Position numbers and translations under genes: made by a program. DNA of 64,000 bases, from positions 1-64,000 of the forward strand of contig NZ_FPJE01000010.1 in NCBI RefSeq assembly GCF_900119185.1. The letters are read 5' to 3'. The notes under the pieces were generated by a model. The model did no database searches. It was not told where the DNA came from and worked only from the letters and a program-made list of their open reading frames with translations. Positions 45,768 to 54,180 of the stretch are shown here, one piece after another. The stretch's first letter is position 1. Each line of letters opens with the position of its first letter. The stretch is from Sinomicrobium oceani (lineage in GTDB: Bacteria; Bacteroidota; Bacteroidia; Flavobacteriales; Flavobacteriaceae).

Positions 45768-47981
45768 TTGAAAAATACCATGATGCAATTTGTAAATTTT
45801 ACAGTAGCGCTGTTCACAGCTTTTACCATGCAAGCGAGATCGGCACAACAGGAACTTCCCGTACTTATTTTGTCTGCCGATGCCGCCCGGGACATCAAAA
45901 GTGAAAAAAGTACCGATGCCCTTTTGGAATCATCATTTCAGTATTCCCGAAGAAAAGCCGATGAGGTCTTAAAGCACCCGGTAACCGTGCCGCTTCCGGA
46001 AGATGCTGGCGGGGGATACACTCATGAAAAGCACAAGAGGAATTACGCAGATATGTATCATGCAGCTTTGCTTTTTTCCATTACGGGAGATAAAGCGTAT
46101 TCCGGGTTTGTCGGTGAGATGTTGCTGGCTTATGCACGCCTGTATCCGAAGTTGCCGTTACACCCCATGCGCAAGGAAAATCACCCGGCCGGAAAACTGT
46201 TCTGGCAGGGGCTCAATGAAGCCGTATGGTTGTTTTACAGCATCCAGGCTTACGATCTTGTAAAACATGAGATCAGGAGAAAAGACCGGGATCGGATAGA
46301 AAAAGAACTCTTTCGGAATATGGTCCGTTTTATCAGTGTGGATTCGTACGAAACCTTTAACAAAATTCACAATCACGGTACCTGGGCAGTAGCTGCGGTA
46401 GGGATGGCTGGCTATGTGCTGGGCGACAAGGATATGGTGGAAAGGGCTGTCAGAGGAAGTGAAAAGGACGGGAAAACAGGTTTTCTCAAGCAACTGGACG
46501 AACTTTTTTCACCGGACGGTTACTATTCGGAAGGCCCTTATTACCAGCGTTATGCGATACTCCCCTTTATGGTGTTTGCCGAGGCCATAGCACAGAACCA
46601 GCCGGAACTCGGCATATTCGAATACAGGGATAATCTCCTGCACAAAGCCGTAACAACGCTGTTACAGCTGACCAATCAGAATAATGAGTTTTATCCGATT
46701 AACGATGCCATAAAAGATAAGACCTATTTCAGTGAAGAACTCATCTTTGCAACAAACATTGCCTATGAAAGGTATAAGGATGCCGATCTTTTACCGGTGA
46801 TCAGGCAGACGGGCAGGGTAAGTCTTACCAATGCAGGGCTTATCACCGCAAGAGCAGTATCCCGTACGGAGGGAGAGACCTACAACCGTATTCCGATGCT
46901 CATCAAGGACGGTTCGCGGGGTGATCAGGGCGGGGTTGCCCTGTTACGAATGCCCAATGCTTCCGGGACTCGGCTGGACGCCTTATTCAAATTTGCCTCG
47001 CAGGGTATGGGGCACGGTCATTTCGACAGGCTGGGGATACTGTTGTATGACGGTGACAACGAAGTACTTTCCGATTACGGTGCGGCACGGTTTCTCAATG
47101 TAGAAGCTAAAGACGGGGGACGTTACCTGAAAGAAAACAAGAGCTACGCCAAACAAAGTATAGCACACAATACCCTGGTTGCCGACGAAACGTCGCATTA
47201 TCAGGGTAAAGTAAGCGAAGGATCCAAAAATGCCCCCGAGCTCCTCTTTTCCGATTTCCGGGAGGATATCCTGATCGTATCGGCACGGGAGAATAATGCT
47301 TATAAGGATGTGAATATGACCAGAACCGTAGCCATGATCGCTATGGAAGAAGCCCCCGACTACCCCTTCCTGCTGGATATTTTCGAGGCAGACTCCGATA
47401 CTCCCCATCAGTACGATCTCAATTTTCGTTACCCCGGACAGCTGATGCAGACCAGTTTTCCCTACCAGCGGGATCAAACCCTTTCTGCGATGGGAAAAAA
47501 CAACGGGTATCAGCACCTGTTTAAGATGGCTTCCGGAAAACCGGGGAAGGGGCAGGCTACCTTTACCTGGCTGGAAGGAAAAAAGTTTTATTCCATTACC
47601 ACGCTTACCGATGAGGATACCGAACTGTTTTTTACTCAGACAGGAGCGCACGATCCTCATTTTAACCTGAGGACCGAGAAGAGTTATCTGATCAGGCAAT
47701 CCGGTGCCAAAACACACGTTTTCGTGAGCCTTATAGAACCTCACGGAAGTTTTGACCCCCAATTGGAAACAGTACAGAATCCGGATTCTGAAGTAGAAGA
47801 GCTCAGGCTTGTTTTTGAGGATGAGGATTACCTTGTCGTGAGTTTCCGTTTCCGGAACCGTCCCGCATACCTAATGGCTTTGTGCAGAGGAGAAACCGAT
47901 GAAGACGGCTTACACAAATTACAGATCGGGGAACAGACCCTGAGCTGGAAAGGCGCATACCTATTAACCCGAAAACAATAA
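45768..47981 (+). CDS. Family PL17 oligoalginate lyase (exolytic)
   Basis: This protein is about 737 residues. The TTG at 45768 gives a positively charged start (MKNTMMQF) for the signal peptide; an ATG at 45780 is the alternative. The alpha/alpha-toroid domain (about 60-370) carries the family site: Asn202-His203 in KIHNHGTW and Tyr258/Tyr259 in EGPYYQRY, matching Asn201, His202 and Tyr258 of Saccharophagus Alg17C. A heparinase II/III-like beta domain follows (GHGHFDRLGILLYD, AHNTLVADE). It releases unsaturated uronate monomers from oligomers in the periplasm. Confidence 0.93.
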   Translation: MKNTMMQFVNFTVALFTAFTMQARSAQQELPVLILSADAARDIKSEKSTDALLESSFQYSRRKADEVLKHPVTVPLPEDAGGGYTHEKHKRNYADMYHAALLFSITGDKAYSGFVGEMLLAYARLYPKLPLHPMRKENHPAGKLFWQGLNEAVWLFYSIQAYDLVKHEIRRKDRDRIEKELFRNMVRFISVDSYETFNKIHNHGTWAVAAVGMAGYVLGDKDMVERAVRGSEKDGKTGFLKQLDELFSPDGYYSEGPYYQRYAILPFMVFAEAIAQNQPELGIFEYRDNLLHKAVTTLLQLTNQNNEFYPINDAIKDKTYFSEELIFATNIAYERYKDADLLPVIRQTGRVSLTNAGLITARAVSRTEGETYNRIPMLIKDGSRGDQGGVALLRMPNASGTRLDALFKFASQGMGHGHFDRLGILLYDGDNEVLSDYGAARFLNVEAKDGGRYLKENKSYAKQSIAHNTLVADETSHYQGKVSEGSKNAPELLFSDFREDILIVSARENNAYKDVNMTRTVAMIAMEEAPDYPFLLDIFEADSDTPHQYDLNFRYPGQLMQTSFPYQRDQTLSAMGKNNGYQHLFKMASGKPGKGQATFTWLEGKKFYSITTLTDEDTELFFTQTGAHDPHFNLRTEKSYLIRQSGAKTHVFVSLIEPHGSFDPQLETVQNPDSEVEELRLVFEDEDYLVVSFRFRNRPAYLMALCRGETDEDGLHKLQIGEQTLSWKGAYLLTRKQ

Positions 47982-47986
47982 AATCT

Positions 47987-48355
47987 ATGAAAAACCAGAA
48001 AATTATCAGTGATGTTTTTTTTGAAACCGATCATAAAGAATGGGAACAGGCAGGAGAAGGAATATCCCGCCAGTTTGTAGGGTACGACACCCAGATTATG
48101 ATGGTTAAAGTAAAATTTGAAACCGGTGCCATCGGATATGAGCATCAGCATTTTCATGCCCAGACCACGTATGTGGCTTCCGGAAAATTCCGGGTGACCA
48201 TAGATGGAGAAGACAAAGTGCTGTCTGGCGGAGACGGATTTTATATCCCGCCCAATGTCATGCACGGTGCGGTGTGCCTGGAAGCCGGAGTGCTTATCGA
48301 TGTTTTCAGCCCGGTACGGGAAGATTTCCTGGATATTAACTTTTTAAAGAAATAA
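47987..48355 (+). CDS. kdgF: KdgF-like cupin (unsaturated uronate to DEH)
   Basis: This 122-residue, single cupin domain has probable metal ligands in EHQHFHAQTTYV (His53, His55, Gln59) and VMHGAV (His93). KdgF enzymes speed the opening of the 4,5-unsaturated monouronate to linear 4-deoxy-5-ketouronate (DEH). It follows the PL17 gene by five bases, exactly where its substrate is made. It has no signal peptide and probably works in the cytoplasm. Gene symbol is by family and context. Confidence 0.85.
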   Translation: MKNQKIISDVFFETDHKEWEQAGEGISRQFVGYDTQIMMVKVKFETGAIGYEHQHFHAQTTYVASGKFRVTIDGEDKVLSGGDGFYIPPNVMHGAVCLEAGVLIDVFSPVREDFLDINFLKK

Positions 48356-48358
48356 GTT

Positions 48359-49633
48359 TTGAAGATCAAGGGACTGCGATGGTGGATTATAGGACTTATC
48401 GGTCTGGCCACCATCATCAATTATATAGACCGTTCGGCTTTGTCCATTATGTGGCCGGCCATGGGAAAAGAACTGGGAATGGACGATTCGGATTATGCCC
48501 TTGTCCTGAATCTCTTCATGATAGCCTATGCCGTCGGGCAATCGGTCTCGGGCAAGATGTTCGATAAGATCGGTACACGGATGGGATACGTGATCGTTAT
48601 AGCTGTGTGGTCATTGTCTTCGCTCTTTCACTTTGCCGTTCGGGGGTTATATTCTCTCGGGCTGGTCAGGGTGCTGCTCGGTATCTCGGAAGCGGGGAAC
48701 TGGCCCGGTGCCGTAAAGAGTAATGCCGAGTGGTTTCCGGTAAAAGAGCGGGCGGTAGCCCAGGGTATTTTCAATGCCGGGGCTTCTCTCGGGTCGGTCA
48801 TAGCACCACCTCTGATTGCACTGCTATACGTCGGTTTCGGATGGAAGGTGACCTTTGTCCTGATCGGGTTAATGGGATTACTCTGGATTGTTCCGTGGCT
48901 GATAATCTATAAGAAACTTCCCGGAGCACACCCATGGATTACCGAAGAAGAACGTGCCCATATCCGTGAAGGAATCATCGAAACGCCCGGTGATGCATCG
49001 GCAAATGAAGAAGTGCTTTCTCTGAGACAGCTATTATCACACCGGGCATCCTGGAGTGTTATCGTATCCCGTTTTTTCCTGGAGCCTATATGGTGGTTGT
49101 TTGTAGGATGGATGCCTATTTACCTGCAGAATACCTACGGTTTTGACGTTAAACAGATCGGATTATTCGCATGGGTACCCTATGTGGGGGCAGCGTTGGG
49201 AAGTATAGCCGGCGGATGGTATGCCGGACGATTGATCACCCGTAAAAACTCGGTAGATATCGGCAGGAAAAGAACGATCAACATCGCCGGGATCATTATG
49301 TTTTCCGGGCTGCTGGCTACCATTTTTCTGGCAGATACCCCGGTGAAATTCGTGGGGATTGTCGCCCTGGTCCTCTTCGGATTCCAGTTCGGGATCAGTA
49401 ACATCCAAACCCTGCCCAGCGACCTGTTCGGTGGAAAATCGGTCGGGACACTGGCCGGTTTCGGGGGAATGTCCGGAGTACTTTCGGTGATCATTATGAA
49501 TTTTCTGATCCCCGTGATCACACGGGAATCTTACATTCCGGCCTTTATTATCATTGCCGTTTTTGTCCCGTTGGGCATCCTGGCAGTGCACGTTTTTTGT
49601 AAAAAGATAAAACCAGTAACCATACGTAAATAA
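48359..49633 (+). CDS. MFS uronate transporter (ACS/ExuT type)
   Basis: This 424-residue protein has about 12 membrane helices. The TTG start (48359) three bases after the cupin stop is the only start that keeps the first helix (LRWWIIGLIGLATIINYIDRSALSIMWP, in parts). The NYIDRSALS block and the loop FDKIGTRMGYVI are typical of the anion:cation symporter group that includes hexuronate transporters. It would bring unsaturated uronate or DEH from the periplasm into the cytoplasm. Confidence 0.9.
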   Translation: MKIKGLRWWIIGLIGLATIINYIDRSALSIMWPAMGKELGMDDSDYALVLNLFMIAYAVGQSVSGKMFDKIGTRMGYVIVIAVWSLSSLFHFAVRGLYSLGLVRVLLGISEAGNWPGAVKSNAEWFPVKERAVAQGIFNAGASLGSVIAPPLIALLYVGFGWKVTFVLIGLMGLLWIVPWLIIYKKLPGAHPWITEEERAHIREGIIETPGDASANEEVLSLRQLLSHRASWSVIVSRFFLEPIWWLFVGWMPIYLQNTYGFDVKQIGLFAWVPYVGAALGSIAGGWYAGRLITRKNSVDIGRKRTINIAGIIMFSGLLATIFLADTPVKFVGIVALVLFGFQFGISNIQTLPSDLFGGKSVGTLAGFGGMSGVLSVIIMNFLIPVITRESYIPAFIIIAVFVPLGILAVHVFCKKIKPVTIRK

Positions 49634-49647
49634 CTAAAAAAAACAAT

Positions 49648-50400
49648 ATGAAATTACAAGGAAAAATCGCGGTAGTCACCGGTGGAGCGAGAGACATAGG
49701 AAGAGCAGTCTCGGTAAAACTGGCTAAAGAAGGAGCAAAGGTTGTTGTTAACTATTTTGAGAACGAAGCGGATGCCGAAGCTACCGTCCGGGAGGTCGTA
49801 GAGGCCGGCGGAGAAGCCATTGCCGTTTATGGTGATATGACCAGGCAGGAAGACATCGACCGTATGGTCGGCCGTACCCGTGAGGCATTTGGCGATCGTG
49901 TGGATATCCTGGTCAATGTTGCCGGAGGTTTGTTTGCACGTAAGACCATCGAAGAAATGGACGAGGCATTTTTTGATCTTCTGATGGATGTTAACCTCAA
50001 AACGGTTTTTCTGGTCACCAAGGCCTTTAAGCCAATGATGCAGGAGGGAGCCTCGATCGTGAATTTTGCTTCCCAGGCCGCGAGGGACGGGGGTGGCCCC
50101 GGCGCGAGTATTTACGCTACGTCCAAAGGTGCGGTAATGACCTATACAAGAGCACTGGCCAAAGAATTCGGTCCGCAGGGGATCCGGGTCAATGCCCTTT
50201 GTCCGGGAATGATCGCCACAAAATTCCACGATGATTTTACCAAAGATGAGGTGCGGACCAAAGTAGCCGGGGGAACACCGCTCCGAAGAGAAGGAAGAGC
50301 TTCCGAAGTGGCAGATCTCGTTGCGTACCTGGCCTCATCCGAATCGTCATTCCTTACCGGGAATAATATAGATATTAACGGCGGACTCGCTTTCAGTTAG
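49648..50400 (+). CDS. SDR-family oxidoreductase, probable DEH reductase
   Basis: This 250-residue, classical short-chain dehydrogenase has the cofactor loop TGGARDIG (the usual middle Gly is Asp), DMT, NVAGG, Ser in NFASQA, and the Tyr-x3-Lys pair in IYATSKGAV (about 155-159). In alginate loci such an enzyme reduces DEH to 2-keto-3-deoxygluconate (KDG) with NAD(P)H. It sits between the transporter and KDG kinase genes, which supports this role; coenzyme choice is unknown. Confidence 0.88.
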   Translation: MKLQGKIAVVTGGARDIGRAVSVKLAKEGAKVVVNYFENEADAEATVREVVEAGGEAIAVYGDMTRQEDIDRMVGRTREAFGDRVDILVNVAGGLFARKTIEEMDEAFFDLLMDVNLKTVFLVTKAFKPMMQEGASIVNFASQAARDGGGPGASIYATSKGAVMTYTRALAKEFGPQGIRVNALCPGMIATKFHDDFTKDEVRTKVAGGTPLRREGRASEVADLVAYLASSESSFLTGNNIDINGGLAFS

Positions 50401-50417
50401 GGAACGTATAAAACACA

Positions 50418-51437
50418 ATGCCCATGATAGCGGGAAGAAAACACAGGGTGGTTACCTTCGGCGAACTGTTGATGCGACTCTCGCCACCGGATTACAATTG
50501 TTTTGTACAGGCACAACAGGCCGGTATTTTCTATGGGGGCACAGAGGCCAATGTGGCCGTAGCTCTTGCCTGTATGGGGTGCGAAACCTCCCATGTTACG
50601 GCACTTCCCGATGATTTTACCGGGGACGCTGCCCGGGGACACCTCAACAGGTATGGGGTAGACACTTCGTTTGTGATCCGCAATACGGCCCCTTTGGGGA
50701 TTTATTTCCTGGAGCAGGGGATTGTACACCGGCCCGGAAGAATTGTCTACAACCGTGATCATTCTGCTTTTTCCGCTATAGTTCCGGAGGTATTCGACTG
50801 GGAGCAAATCCTGGCCGGTACCTCCTGGTTTCACTGGACGGGGATTACCCCGGCCATATCTCCGGGGGCGGCCGCTGCCCTGAAGCAAGCTTTAAAAGAA
50901 GCCCGAAATCGCGGTATAACCGTGAGTACAGATCCGGTATACCGAAGCAATTTATGGAAATACGATACCGATCCGGCGGCTACCTTACGCGAAATGGTAG
51001 CCCTTTCATCGGTATTTATGGGTGGACCCGCCGAAATAAACATGATATTCGGTACATCGTTCGAAGATGAACATTTTACGGACGCTGCAAAATTCCTGAT
51101 GGAGGAATGCCCGGGGATAAAAAGTGTTACGCAGAAAACCCGGAGTTCCGTAAATGCTTCATGCCATAAAATAGCTGCGAGGTGCTGGGACGGTAAAGAA
51201 CTATACGTTACGGAAGCCGTAGAGATTACCCCTGTAGTGGACCGGATCGGTACTGGCGATGCCTTTGCCGCCGGTCTTATCTACGGTATGTTGCACGATA
51301 ACATAAAGGGAGCCCTGGAATTTGCCAATGCCACATCGGTACTAAAACATACGGTTCCGGGGGATGCCTGCCTGCTTTCGGCCGGGGCTATCACCGCGGT
51401 TATCCGCTCCCGTTTTAGCGGAAGGATCATCAGATAA
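50418..51437 (+). CDS. kdgK: 2-keto-3-deoxygluconate kinase (PfkB family)
   Basis: This 339-residue sugar kinase has the N-terminal substrate part VTFGELLMRLSPP and GGTEANVAVALACMG. Near the C terminus is the PfkB signature DRIGTGDAFAAGLIYG with the catalytic Asp (about 281). It phosphorylates KDG to KDPG. The next gene encodes the aldolase for that product. Symbol is by family and pathway position. Confidence 0.9.
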   Translation: MPMIAGRKHRVVTFGELLMRLSPPDYNCFVQAQQAGIFYGGTEANVAVALACMGCETSHVTALPDDFTGDAARGHLNRYGVDTSFVIRNTAPLGIYFLEQGIVHRPGRIVYNRDHSAFSAIVPEVFDWEQILAGTSWFHWTGITPAISPGAAAALKQALKEARNRGITVSTDPVYRSNLWKYDTDPAATLREMVALSSVFMGGPAEINMIFGTSFEDEHFTDAAKFLMEECPGIKSVTQKTRSSVNASCHKIAARCWDGKELYVTEAVEITPVVDRIGTGDAFAAGLIYGMLHDNIKGALEFANATSVLKHTVPGDACLLSAGAITAVIRSRFSGRIIR

Positions 51438-51446
51438 ACAAAAAAT

Positions 51447-52097
51447 ATGGATAAGCACACGGCAGTAGCGCTATTGAAAAAACATCCGTTGGTACCCCTG
51501 TTTTATAACGACGACAGGGAGTGTTGCAAACTTTGGATAAAATCCTGTTACGACGGCGGAGTCAGAGTGGTGGAATTTACGAACCGCGGGGAAGATGCCC
51601 TTGATATATTCGCAGAATTACATCAATGGAGCCGGGAGACTTGCCCCGGCCTCGTATTGGGTATAGGAACCGTAAAAGACCTGGATACCGCAGCGGCTTT
51701 TAAGGCTGCCGGAGCCGGATTTATTGTGGCGCCTGTGTTGGATATCGAAGTCGGAGTTTACTGCAATGCCGAAAACCTGCTCTGGATCCCCGGATGTGCC
51801 ACACTTACGGAAATGTACCATGGGTACAGGCATGGGGCGGGTGTCGTCAAAGCATTTCCCGTACATACCCTCGGAGGGCCTGATTTTATAAAGTCGGTGC
51901 TTGCTCCCTGCCCCGAACTCCGCATTATGGTCAGCGGTGGAGTAGAAGCAACGCGTGAGTCTTATGACGACTATATAAAAGCCGGGGCATTTTGCGTAGG
52001 TACAGGATCCTCCCTTTTTTCGGTTACAGGAAACAAGTCCGCTTCGCCGGAGCAGATCCGGAAAAGATGTGAGACCATCCTCTCGGATATTTCTTAA
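51447..52097 (+). CDS. eda: KDPG/KHG aldolase
   Basis: This 216-residue class I aldolase has probable catalytic Glu43 and substrate-binding Arg47 in VVEFTNRG. The Schiff-base Lys135 lies in VVKAFPVHTLGG, and the phosphate site is MVSGGV. It splits KDPG into pyruvate and glyceraldehyde 3-phosphate, ending the alginate monomer pathway. It starts nine bases after the kinase gene. Length is normal for the family. Confidence 0.92.
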   Translation: MDKHTAVALLKKHPLVPLFYNDDRECCKLWIKSCYDGGVRVVEFTNRGEDALDIFAELHQWSRETCPGLVLGIGTVKDLDTAAAFKAAGAGFIVAPVLDIEVGVYCNAENLLWIPGCATLTEMYHGYRHGAGVVKAFPVHTLGGPDFIKSVLAPCPELRIMVSGGVEATRESYDDYIKAGAFCVGTGSSLFSVTGNKSASPEQIRKRCETILSDIS

Positions 52098-52144
52098 CTG
52101 ACTTTATGATCATGAATTTACCAATCAAACTTAATAACAGATCT

Positions 52145-53080
52145 ATGAAAACCCAAAAAAACACCCGAAAAGCAGCATTTTGGTTACAAAACACCCTTGT
52201 ACTCGCAACTTCGCTGTCGGTACTGTCCTGTTCCGGAAGTTTGCAGGATGAGGTTGCCGAAGAAGCCTTGATGACCACTGTGGAAGAATCGGCCTCGTAT
52301 GCCGAAATTGATTTCAGCCACTGGAAAATCACATTGCCCGTTGACCTTAATAACGACGGAAAACCCGATGAATATCAGCCTTCATCACTCATCAATAACG
52401 GCTACCGCAGTATTCCCGAACTACAACCTTTTATGTACGATGATACTACAGATGCCGCTATCGTATTCCGTACGTATCCCGGTGGGGCGACTACAACCAA
52501 CAGCAGTTATCCCAGAACGGAACTGCGCGAGCAGCAGACCCCCGGTAATAATTATGACAACTGGTCGCTGACCGAGGGCGGAACGATGAGGGGAACCTTA
52601 AAAATAGATACCATCTCTCCCGATCTCGTCAATTCCAAATACGATAATCACCGGGTAATTGTCATGCAGATACACGGTATCATTTCTCAGGCCGATATGG
52701 CTACCTACGGATTTAGCAGTAATCATGCACCGCCTTTATTGAAAATGACCTGGATAGACGGTCACCTGTTCGCCTACAAAAAGACCCTGGTGGACGAATC
52801 CACCTCCGGAATTGACTTGTATGATGACAGTAGTGCCACATGGACAGATATCAAGCATGACTTTGGCGATGTTGGGTTTGGTGCTTTTACGGTAGAAATA
52901 GAAGCTTCTTACGGAGAATTGTCGATAACTGTCGATGATGAGACTCATGTATTCGATGATATCAGTATGGAGAAATGGCCTTTCGAAAATTATTTTAAAG
53001 CCGGAAATTACCTGGTAACGACTGATACGACAGGTATATCGGAAGTTAAGTATTACGAACTTGAAGTTACACATCCCTGA
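52145..53080 (+). CDS. Family PL7 alginate lyase, surface lipoprotein
   Basis: The protein is about 311 residues. The ATG at 52145 (MKTQKNTRKAA) is preferred; another lies at 52106. The signal ends in lipobox VLSC (Cys29), so the enzyme is membrane-anchored, probably at the surface. The PL7 jelly-roll motifs are all present: RTELR (124-128), QIH (175-177) and YFKAGNY (283-289). QIH types often favour guluronate-containing blocks. It would make the first cuts in polymeric alginate. Confidence 0.92.
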   Translation: MKTQKNTRKAAFWLQNTLVLATSLSVLSCSGSLQDEVAEEALMTTVEESASYAEIDFSHWKITLPVDLNNDGKPDEYQPSSLINNGYRSIPELQPFMYDDTTDAAIVFRTYPGGATTTNSSYPRTELREQQTPGNNYDNWSLTEGGTMRGTLKIDTISPDLVNSKYDNHRVIVMQIHGIISQADMATYGFSSNHAPPLLKMTWIDGHLFAYKKTLVDESTSGIDLYDDSSATWTDIKHDFGDVGFGAFTVEIEASYGELSITVDDETHVFDDISMEKWPFENYFKAGNYLVTTDTTGISEVKYYELEVTHP

Positions 53081-53102
53081 AATAAAAAAATAATAAAACA
53101 AG

Positions 53103-53966
53103 ATGAAAAAAATAATGTTTTACCTGGGGGTTATCGCCGCAATAAGCAACATGGCGGCACAGACCTATCCGCCGGTGGATTATCCTGAAGGGTATCAGGC
53201 TGAAATCGATGTGATTTACAGTGAGGTTGACGGCTGGGAAGGCCGGATGGATATCTATTATCCAAAACATATGGAAAAAGCTGTTCCCCTCGTGGTGAAT
53301 ATCCACGGAGGCGGTTGGAATCATGGGGTGAAGGAATCCCAGCGGGGTTACGGTTCTTTCTTTAAGAACGGTTATGCCGTAGCCAATGTAGAATATCGTC
53401 TGGTCGATGTGGCAACCGCTCCCGGGGCGGTGGAAGACGTCCGTTGTGCCCTGGTTTACCTGTTTACACATGCAGAAGCGTTGAATATAGATACCGACAA
53501 GATCGTATTGATGGGAGGTTCTGCAGGTGGTCATCTCGCTCTAATGGCGGGATTGCTCGGCAACGATAAAAAGTTCGATACGCATTGTCCCTTCGACGGA
53601 TCGCTGGAAGTCGCTGCGATTATCGACAAATATGGGGTAACCGACCTCACCCCACTTTCCGAATGGAAGTCTGCACGCAATTGGCTGGGCGATGGTTTCC
53701 GGGACAACGAATTTGTAAAATCGGTTTCCCCGCTGTATTATGTCGACACCAATAGTCCGCCTGTGTTTATTGTACACGGTGACGCCGATCCTATCGTACC
53801 TTATGAGCAATCGGTTATTTTGCACCGTAAGTTACAGGAAAAAGGAGTGAAAACCAGTTTTCTTACTATCGAAGGCGGGCAGCATGGCAAATTCAACAGT
53901 GACGAAAAGAAAAAGGTCAGTAAAGCAATGTGGGATTTTCTACACAGCGTTATCTCTACGGAGTAG
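53103..53966 (+). CDS. Exported alpha/beta-hydrolase esterase
   Basis: This 287-residue protein has a signal peptide ending MAAQ. The hormone-sensitive-lipase/acetyl-esterase type fold shows the oxyanion loop NIHGGGWNHG, nucleophile Ser in MGGSAGGHLAL, Asp in VHGDADPIVP and His in EGGQHGKF. As last gene of the alginate operon it may remove acetyl groups, as found on bacterial alginates, before lyases act; this is inference. Such enzymes also act on hemicellulose. A terminator follows 40 bases later. Confidence 0.88.
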   Translation: MKKIMFYLGVIAAISNMAAQTYPPVDYPEGYQAEIDVIYSEVDGWEGRMDIYYPKHMEKAVPLVVNIHGGGWNHGVKESQRGYGSFFKNGYAVANVEYRLVDVATAPGAVEDVRCALVYLFTHAEALNIDTDKIVLMGGSAGGHLALMAGLLGNDKKFDTHCPFDGSLEVAAIIDKYGVTDLTPLSEWKSARNWLGDGFRDNEFVKSVSPLYYVDTNSPPVFIVHGDADPIVPYEQSVILHRKLQEKGVKTSFLTIEGGQHGKFNSDEKKKVSKAMWDFLHSVISTE

Positions 53967-54005
53967 TATATTAAGAAGTTAACCTTCCGACTTTTTTCTA
54001 TAGCC

Positions 54006-54050
54006 GAAAACCCGGTGTTGTTCCGTTGGGGACAGACCGGGTTTTCTTTT
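54006..54050 (+). terminator. Rho-independent terminator of the alginate operon
   Basis: GAAAACCCGGT (54006-54016) pairs with ACCGGGTTTTC (54036-54046), followed by TTTT. It is the first clear terminator after the SusC gene at 37195, so the operon spans about 17 kb. Confidence 0.88.
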
Positions 54051-54150
54051 GGGCATACCGGTTAAGAGCAATCCGGGATGTCAGAAATCCGGAGCAGATA
54101 AAGAATTCTTAAAATGTAGTTATAAAATGGGGATTGCGCCTGAAGTCAAT

Positions 54151-54158
54151 TATATTTG
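54151..54158 (+). promoter_or_regulatory. Candidate -7 element TATATTTG
   Basis: This is an exact match to TAnnTTTG, 22 bases before the likely start of the endonuclease/phosphatase gene. The nearest TTG upstream leaves only a 14-base gap, shorter than usual, so the match is partial. Confidence 0.45.
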
Positions 54159-54180
54159 TGGTTCACCAAACTATTTTAAA

